Positions 5,772 through 8,811 of a DNA stretch of 8,811 bases are shown piece after piece (position 1 is the stretch's first letter; each line of letters starts with the position of its first letter). Source of the stretch: an uncultured bacterium (GTDB lineage: Bacteria > Armatimonadota > Zipacnadia > Zipacnadales > Zipacnadaceae); contig CALFVE010000364.1 of assembly GCA_937928475.1 (NCBI GenBank), positions 1 to 8,811 on the forward strand, given 5' to 3'. The notes beneath the pieces are model-generated. The model searched no databases and was not told where the DNA came from. It saw only the letters and a list, made by a program, of their open reading frames with translations. Made by a program: the position numbers and the translations under genes.

Positions 5772-5817
5772 CCTTCCCCGAGGAAGGGCAGGACTTAGGT
5801 GGCGGGGAATGTCCCCG
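5772..5817. other. Two small hairpins in the 180-bp divergent intergenic region
   Basis: CCTTCC (5772-5777) pairs with GGAAGG (5782-5787) around CCGA. CGGGGA (5803-5808) pairs with TCCCCG (5812-5817) around ATG. Both are upstream of the kinase start and its GAGGA site (5826-5830), so they would lie in its 5' untranslated region if transcription starts further upstream. I could not find a convincing -10/-35 pair for either divergent gene here. Confidence 0.35.
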
Positions 5818-5839
5818 GCGGAGACGAGGATAGGCCACG

Positions 5840-7603
5840 ATGGATTTGTTCGAAGCGATAGAGAATCGGCGCAGTGTGCGTCGCTTTCGGGAAGAGGCGC
5901 CGCCGAGCGAGGTGATCGAGCGGCTAGTGCGGGCCGCTCATGCCGCGCCCTTCGGCACTGCGCGCGATGAGCGGCACTTCCTGGCGCTGGGCGGCGAGGC
6001 CAAGCAGCGTTTCGTGGCCTTCTTAGAGCGGCGCATCGAGGACCTGATGCCGGCGCTGCGCGAGGCCAGTCCCCGGCAGGTGCTGACCTTAGCGCGGAGC
6101 GTACTGCCGACCGTGCGCTCGGCGCCCGTGATCATCGTGGTCTACACCGAACTGAGCGAGGGAGGGCCCTTGCTCTCCCTGGGCTCGGTCGCCGCCGCGG
6201 TGGAGAACCTGCTGCTGGCCGCGCATGCCGAGGGCCTGGGCGGCTGCTGGGTGACAGGCGCGAGTTATCTGGCTGACGACATCGCTCAGCACTTGGGCCT
6301 GCGGCCCTGCCTGCAACTAGCGGGACTGATTCCGCTGGGCTATCCCTTGCGCCGGCCGGTGCGGGCGCCCTGGCGGCCCCTCCATCTGTACTGGCGGGGC
6401 TTCCCCGATCGGGAGGAGACTCCCTTTACCCCCACCACCACTCCGGAGAAGCCGCAACTTCCTGCCTCCTCTGCGCCTGCCGGCAAAGTCCTGCTGGTGG
6501 ACGACCATCCGGCGGTGCTGGACTGCTGGGGGAGCGCGCTGCGGCTCGCGGGGTACGAGGTGCTAACCTGTGGGGATCCGCGGGAGGCGCTCGACCTCAT
6601 CCGGGAGCAGCAGCCGGAGCTCGTCGTCGCCGACGCGCTGCTGCCCAGTCTGACCGGCTACCAACTATGCCGCGAGGTACACGCGGCGGTGCCTGGTCTC
6701 TTGCCCATCTTGCTCGCTACTTCCTCCTATACCGCGGCCGACGAGGCCTACGCTCTGGCCAGCGGCGCCGACGCCCTGGTAGACAAGCCGGTACGGGCGC
6801 AAACCCTCCTTGCGCACGTGGACTCGCTGCTGCGCACCAAGCGCCTTTACGACGAGGTACAGGCGCAGAAGGAAGCCATCGCCGCCGCTCACGCCGAACT
6901 GCAGCGCCTGGAGCAGGCCCAGGTCAACCTCATGGAGATGATCGTCCACGACCTGCGCACGCCGCTGACCAGCATCATGGGCGGGCTGAACCTGGTGGTG
7001 GATCAGCAGTTCGAGCCGAAACTGACCCGCGAAATGGTGGAGATGGCGCTGAGCGCGGGAAACGTGCTCTTGGGCCTGATCAACGACTTGTTGGACGTAT
7101 CGCGCATGGAAAGCGGCGAGCAGACCCTATCGCTCACCGATTTTCCCCTGAGCGACATCTTCCGTCAGGTGGAGAACCTCAGCCGGGGCAACGCGCTGGA
7201 GCGGGGACTGGAACTGACCGTCACCCTGCCCGAGCCGGAGATCCTGGTGCGAGGCGATGCCGACTTCACCCGCCGCATCCTGATGAACCTGGTGGGCAAC
7301 TCGCTCAAGTTCACCTTCGAGGGAGGCGTCACCGTCTGGGCAGAAGTCGAGAGCAAGGAGGGGATGGTGGCGATTCATGTACGCGACACCGGGGTGGGCA
7401 TTCCTCCGGAGGCGCAGGAGCGCATCTTCGAGAAATTCGGACAGGTCGAGCCGGCCCCCCGGGGGCAGCGGCGAGGGACCGGGCTGGGGCTGACCTTTGT
7501 ACGCATGGCCGCCGAGGCCATGGGCGGGAGCGTGCGGGTGGAGAGCGAGGTGGGCAAGGGGAGCACCTTCACCGTGCGCCTGCCGCTCGCCCAGCCCGAT
7601 TGA
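5840..7603 (+). CDS. Nitroreductase-like flavin domain fused to receiver and histidine kinase (587 aa)
   Basis: Three modules lie in one uninterrupted frame. Residues 1-188 are a nitroreductase-family flavoprotein: EAIENRRSVRRFR (5-17, FMN-phosphate contacts expected), VENLLLAAHAEGLGGCW (121-137), LAGLIPLGYP (160-169). A Pro/Thr-rich linker (189-214) leads to a receiver domain (215-331) with acidic Asp221/Asp222, phospho-acceptor Asp265, Thr294 and Lys316 of DKP. A coiled-coil-like helix (about 332-365) precedes a HisKA domain with phospho-His370 (HDLRTPLTSI) and an HATPase with N-box NLVGNSLKFT (483-492), DTGVG (516-520), FEKFGQ (530-535) and GTGLGL (546-551). All catalytic residues are present. 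There is no signal peptide or membrane segment, so it is cytoplasmic. The nitroreductase domain sits where a sensor would be, suggesting redox or flavin-ligand sensing. The usual N-x-QPW stretch after the AP motif (36-37) is not recognisable, so enzymatic reduction is uncertain. GAGGA lies nine bases before ATG 5840. Confidence 0.85.
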   Translation: MDLFEAIENRRSVRRFREEAPPSEVIERLVRAAHAAPFGTARDERHFLALGGEAKQRFVAFLERRIEDLMPALREASPRQVLTLARSVLPTVRSAPVIIVVYTELSEGGPLLSLGSVAAAVENLLLAAHAEGLGGCWVTGASYLADDIAQHLGLRPCLQLAGLIPLGYPLRRPVRAPWRPLHLYWRGFPDREETPFTPTTTPEKPQLPASSAPAGKVLLVDDHPAVLDCWGSALRLAGYEVLTCGDPREALDLIREQQPELVVADALLPSLTGYQLCREVHAAVPGLLPILLATSSYTAADEAYALASGADALVDKPVRAQTLLAHVDSLLRTKRLYDEVQAQKEAIAAAHAELQRLEQAQVNLMEMIVHDLRTPLTSIMGGLNLVVDQQFEPKLTREMVEMALSAGNVLLGLINDLLDVSRMESGEQTLSLTDFPLSDIFRQVENLSRGNALERGLELTVTLPEPEILVRGDADFTRRILMNLVGNSLKFTFEGGVTVWAEVESKEGMVAIHVRDTGVGIPPEAQERIFEKFGQVEPAPRGQRRGTGLGLTFVRMAAEAMGGSVRVESEVGKGSTFTVRLPLAQPD

Positions 7604-7631
7604 GAGGACAAGTCGCGAGCAAGGAGAGACC

Positions 7632-8738
7632 GTGACCGCGCACCTGCCCGCCAATCGAGTGGCCTGCTCGCTGCTAATCGCGGCCCTGCTGCTGCTCCTC
7701 GTGGCCAGCGGCGCGATCGCAGCGCTAGGGATCGTCTGGGGACCGGTGCTGGGCGACCTTACCTCGACCTCCGCGCAACTGGCCTGGTATACCAATCTGC
7801 CCTCCCACGGGTGGGTCGAGCTCAACGGGCAGGAAGTCGCCCGGGGAGGGCCGATGCGGGCGCACCGGGTGAGACTGCGGGGGCTGGAGCCCGGGGCCAC
7901 GTACTACTACCGGCTGGTCGCGGAGGCCGATGGCCAGCGCGCCACCAGTCGCCGGTTCCATTTCACGACTCCCCCTACCGACCTTGGCACTTTCACCTTT
8001 TGCGCTTATGGCGACACGCGCAGCGATCCCGAGGCGCACCGCCGGGTGGTGCGGGCGATGGCCCCCCTGCGGCCAGCCTTCATCCTGCACACCGGCGACC
8101 TGGTCGCCGACGGCAATAACTTGGCCGACTGGCATCAGTTTTTCCCCGTAATCGCCCGCTTCTCGCCGACGGTCCCGCTCTATCCCGTCCTAGGGAATCA
8201 CGAGGGGAACGCGGCGTACTATTACGATCTTCTCCCCATACCCCGGGGCGGCGGAGATCGCGGAAACGAGTGGTACACGGCGGTATTCGGGAGCGTGCAG
8301 ATCATCGCCTTAGATAGTTGCCGCCGCTTGGAGGAGCAAGGCCGTTGGCTCCACGACGTGCTGCGGCGGCCTAAGCCCGCGGGGGTACACTGGCGGGTTG
8401 CTGTCTTTCATCACCCGCCCTACACCTCCGGCCCCCACGAGCCAAGTCAGGGGGTGCGGCAGCACTTCTGTCCTCACCTTGAGAACCAGGGCGTTGATCT
8501 AGTCTTCCTGGGCCACAACCATCTCTACGAGCGTTCGCGCAAGGGGCGACTCAACTATGTGATCGTGGGCGGCGGAGGAGCGCCGCTTTATTCCAACCCC
8601 AGGCTGCCCAATCCGTACCGCGTAGTAGTGCGCAGCGTCTACAATTTCGCGCGGGTGGACGTCTCCCCCGAGGCCCTGCACGTTACAGCCTATGACCCCG
8701 ACCTGGCCGTTATTGACCAGTTCACCGTCGCACGATAG
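7632..8738 (+). CDS. Exported purple-acid-phosphatase-like metallophosphoesterase with FN3-like domain (368 aa)
   Basis: Residues 9-31 are a signal peptide or membrane anchor (R9, then LLIAALLLLLVASGAIAA). Residues about 37-115 form a fibronectin-III-like domain with the typical LRGLEPGATYYYRL motif, as in the N-terminal domain of purple acid phosphatases. The catalytic domain has all metal-binding blocks of the calcineurin-like fold: GDTRSD (Asp128), TGDLV (Asp156), GNHE (Asn189, His190), FHHPPY (His260) and GHNH (His295, His297). It should hydrolyse phosphomonoesters or related bonds outside the cytoplasm; the true substrate is unknown. GTG 7632 is preceded by AAGGAG at 7621-7626. Only 28 bp separate it from the kinase gene, so they are probably cotranscribed. 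The 73 bases after its stop (to 8811) hold no terminator or gene I can support. Confidence 0.85.
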   Translation: MTAHLPANRVACSLLIAALLLLLVASGAIAALGIVWGPVLGDLTSTSAQLAWYTNLPSHGWVELNGQEVARGGPMRAHRVRLRGLEPGATYYYRLVAEADGQRATSRRFHFTTPPTDLGTFTFCAYGDTRSDPEAHRRVVRAMAPLRPAFILHTGDLVADGNNLADWHQFFPVIARFSPTVPLYPVLGNHEGNAAYYYDLLPIPRGGGDRGNEWYTAVFGSVQIIALDSCRRLEEQGRWLHDVLRRPKPAGVHWRVAVFHHPPYTSGPHEPSQGVRQHFCPHLENQGVDLVFLGHNHLYERSRKGRLNYVIVGGGGAPLYSNPRLPNPYRVVVRSVYNFARVDVSPEALHVTAYDPDLAVIDQFTVAR

Positions 8739-8811
8739 CCAGACCGCCCAAAGTTGCGCGCCGCAGGAAGTGTCGGGCACGCCGTCTTGGAGAGGGCGCC
8801 TGCAAGTGTCC

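Noticed and set aside
5840..7603. The nitroreductase-kinase fusion as two genes joined by a sequencing error
   Set aside because: The frame is continuous through a normal low-complexity linker at residues 189-214, with no homopolymer run, stop, or internal ribosome-binding site and start at the junction.
8499..8780. Minus-strand frame overlapping the end of the phosphatase gene
   Set aside because: It is a shadow of the metallophosphoesterase coding region, without a recognisable motif or ribosome-binding site.

Overview
The window is high-GC bacterial DNA with compact operons, a type II secretion-style pseudopilin, secreted carbohydrate-active and phosphatase proteins, and dense hairpin repeats between operons. 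This combination, and the repeat sequence (which gives junk translations of the AGWKPA / GQASLPA kind), reminds me of Armatimonadota or Planctomycetota-like environmental bacteria. That placement is an inference; no marker gene is present.

Layout: (1) 3-251, the 3' end of an unidentified gene running in from the left. (2) 252-738, a repeat-filled intergenic region: two GC hairpins after the first gene, then alternating A and B hairpins plus 19-bp tandem units, ending in a sigma70-type promoter placed so that the next mRNA would be leaderless. (3) 739-4514, a plus-strand operon: a GspG-like pseudopilin, a secreted GH42-like glycosidase-related protein, and a Gfo/Idh/MocA-type oxidoreductase. 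(4) 4515-5008, a second repeat region with the same A-B hairpin pair and a 19-bp tandem array. (5) 5009-5659 on the minus strand, a KDPG-aldolase-family (Eda) gene converging on the operon, with a hairpin just after its stop. (6) 5660-5839, a 180-bp divergent intergenic stretch. (7) 5840-8738, a plus-strand pair: a soluble protein fusing a nitroreductase-like flavin domain to a receiver domain and a complete histidine kinase, then an exported purple-acid-phosphatase-like metallophosphoesterase with an N-terminal fibronectin-III-like domain.

The first operon and the aldolase fit sugar or uronate breakdown: an exported carbohydrate-active protein, a sugar-type dehydrogenase and a 2-keto-3-deoxy-sugar-acid aldolase. 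The second operon looks like a signalling unit in which a flavin domain may sense redox state and feed a phosphorelay, linked to an exported phosphatase. The best candidates for something undescribed are the nitroreductase-REC-histidine kinase fusion and the composite A-B hairpin/19-bp repeat system, which occurs at two loci with nearly constant internal spacing.
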